Positions 62,812 through 64,000 of a stretch of DNA of 64,000 bases are shown here, one piece after another. The notes beneath the pieces are model-generated. The model worked only from the letters and a program-made list of their open reading frames with translations. It was not told where the DNA came from and made no database searches. This stretch comes from Begonia masoniana (lineage: Eukaryota > Streptophyta > Magnoliopsida > Cucurbitales > Begoniaceae): NCBI GenBank assembly GCA_022432975.1, contig CM039502.1, forward strand, positions 24,636,383 through 24,700,382, written 5' to 3'. Position numbers and translations under genes: made by a program. How positions within the stretch are numbered: the first letter of the stretch is position 1; the number at the start of each line of letters is the position of its first letter.

Positions 62812-63893
62812 CCAACCCCCGCAAGCTCGTTCCGCCAACAGCACCTACACATCAACCTGAGGCACAAAGTCCTCATCCACGGGTTCAGTACCTATAACAG
62901 GGAGTTCAACTATGAGCCTAGAGCTCAGTAAAAACATAGAAAAATGCAGTGATGCATATGCTGTGCATGAACATTTCAGAATATAGTGACATTACAGAAC
63001 ATTATTTTTGATCTGTCAGGAAGTGAGGCTTATAGGGAAACAGGCGTAACAGAAATGCACTATGAGGCACTAGTAATTCATAGCAAAACACCAGTCCCCG
63101 TCCCACACTTAACCGAACGTTACATTACAGGTTTTTTCATTCTTAACTTTAAAATGTGTACATAAAATATTTTCATGGCTTTCGGGGAAAAACATGTATG
63201 CATGAACTTTTACAGTACTTAAACTTAATACAACAGACAACAGAAATAACACAGTAGGACGTGAAGAGAAATACAGATAACTTATCTACCCAAAACAACC
63301 TGACAGAAATGAAAACCTAGTACCTCCGTGATGTAGGGCCTTAAGGGATAACCTACGGGTATGAACTTACCTGTTGTCCGTGAGTTGCAAGCTTTGTTCG
63401 TATGGGTGAGTCTCAAACCTATACATGCACGATCGGACATTAACCCTAAAACTTCAAGAAAACTAACGTTTAACTTTTCCAACTCGTTAACTAACTTAAA
63501 AGGGTTACCTTTAATGGAGAAATGGAAGAAAACAGGAAAAGACAGATTTTTGGAAATGGTTGCACTTCGTCTGAAAGAGAGAAAACAGAGAAGAAAATGG
63601 AGAGAAACAGAGAAGTGTTTCTTGTAGAAGGGAAGGGAAGAGAGGTTGTATGGCTTCCTCAACAATTTTGGACACTTGGCATCCATCCATTGGCTTCCCC
63701 CCACCTACCTTAATTCCTACCTAAACTGCCCCTCCATTGGTTTCTAACTAAGTGACTTGTTTTGGTTACACCTTGGTTTAGTTTTCCACTAAACATCCCA
63801 ACAAATTCACCAAAACATACATTATATTAATATAAACCTAATCTCATTCGATAATTCAAGGGATAATTTTTCTGTCAAAAATGCCGGGTGTTA
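62812..63893 (-). mobile_element. Probable LTR (1082 bp) beside a copia gag fragment
   Basis: It runs from TGTCACAACC to GGGTGTTACA. The reversed GAGCCTAGAGCTCAGTAA motif (~62917) and GTGATGTAGGGCC (~63330) parallel motifs in the other LTRs. Flanking 5-mers CTGGC and CCTGC do not match, so the left boundary is uncertain. Open frames over 63282-63713 show no recognised family. Confidence 0.5.
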
Positions 63894-63895
63894 CA

Positions 63896-64000
63896 CCTGC
63901 AACTAATGCTCAACGGGCTCTTAAAGATGCTTATGATACATGGATCAAAGCAAATATCAAAGCCCGTTGTTATTTGCTAGCAACCATGTCTGATGTTCTC
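63896..64000 (+). pseudogene. Ty1-copia gag fragment, cut by the window edge
   Basis: The plus strand reads AQRALKDAYDTWIKAN and ARCYLLATMSDVL without a stop. This is the conserved start region of the plant UBN2-type copia gag. Its beginning is cut by the LTR at 63893 and its end lies beyond the window, so whether it is intact further on cannot be seen. Confidence 0.8.

Noticed and set aside
62812..63893. Target-site duplication CTGGC/CCTGC for the right-edge LTR
   Set aside because: The two words differ; I left the boundary uncertain.

Overview
The window is a stretch of plant nuclear DNA made almost entirely of nested, decayed LTR retrotransposons. The evidence for a plant is the tRNA-Met(i)-type primer binding site TGGTATCAGAGC beside LTR ends, Ty1-copia and Ty3-gypsy gag/pol remnants, two LTRs of the Cassandra type (which carry a 5S rRNA-like core), and AT-rich sequence without long open frames. 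A dicot is likely, but I cannot name the family. I found no convincing host gene, tRNA, functional rRNA or CRISPR array. Every long open frame over a tract is a translation of a homopolymer, microsatellite or minisatellite.

Layout. 1-4237 is the end of a gypsy-type LTR filled with 40-bp and ~109-bp minisatellites. 4238-5947 holds a Tnt1-like copia RT/RNase H relic and LTR-like sequence. 5948-8861 is a 365-bp Cassandra LTR split by a solo LTR (6230-8773, TSD AGGGG). 8862-17017 is the inside of a minus-strand copia element, from an extra post-pol frame through RNase H, RT and integrase to gag; the extra frame is split by a second solo LTR (9564-11919, TSD GAAAC). Its PBS and 5' LTR lie at 17004-18164. 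18250-22157 holds further copia pieces on the plus strand and a second Cassandra LTR (19120-19484). 22158-25855 is a third solo LTR (TSD CTTTG) with two internal arrays. 26257-47190 is dominated by homopolymer tracts of 1.1-1.9 kb plus 59-bp and 31-bp arrays, with a gypsy 5' LTR, PBS and broken gag at 29380-34506. 47191-62655 is an inverted nest. An old gypsy LTR element is split by an 11.9-kb non-autonomous element (49924-61829, TSD GGCGG). That element's 5' LTR is split by a fourth solo LTR (57132-59176, TSD CCAGC), and its other LTR preserves the empty site. The right edge has one more LTR and a copia gag fragment.

How the parts relate. The gypsy element at 29380-34506 has gag. The 11.9-kb element has no recognisable coding capacity but shares the PBS, the sequence just after it and LTR modules with the gag-bearing one, so it looks like a dependent (LARD-type) partner. 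About 10.1 kb is single-base homopolymer, about 3 kb is (AC)n/(AAT)n, and about 12 kb is near-perfect tandem array. Many tracts sit where sister LTR copies have only a short seed or a few repeat copies. This is either extreme repeat expansion or a long-read assembly artefact, and the sequence alone cannot decide. Identity statements are by-eye comparisons, not alignments.
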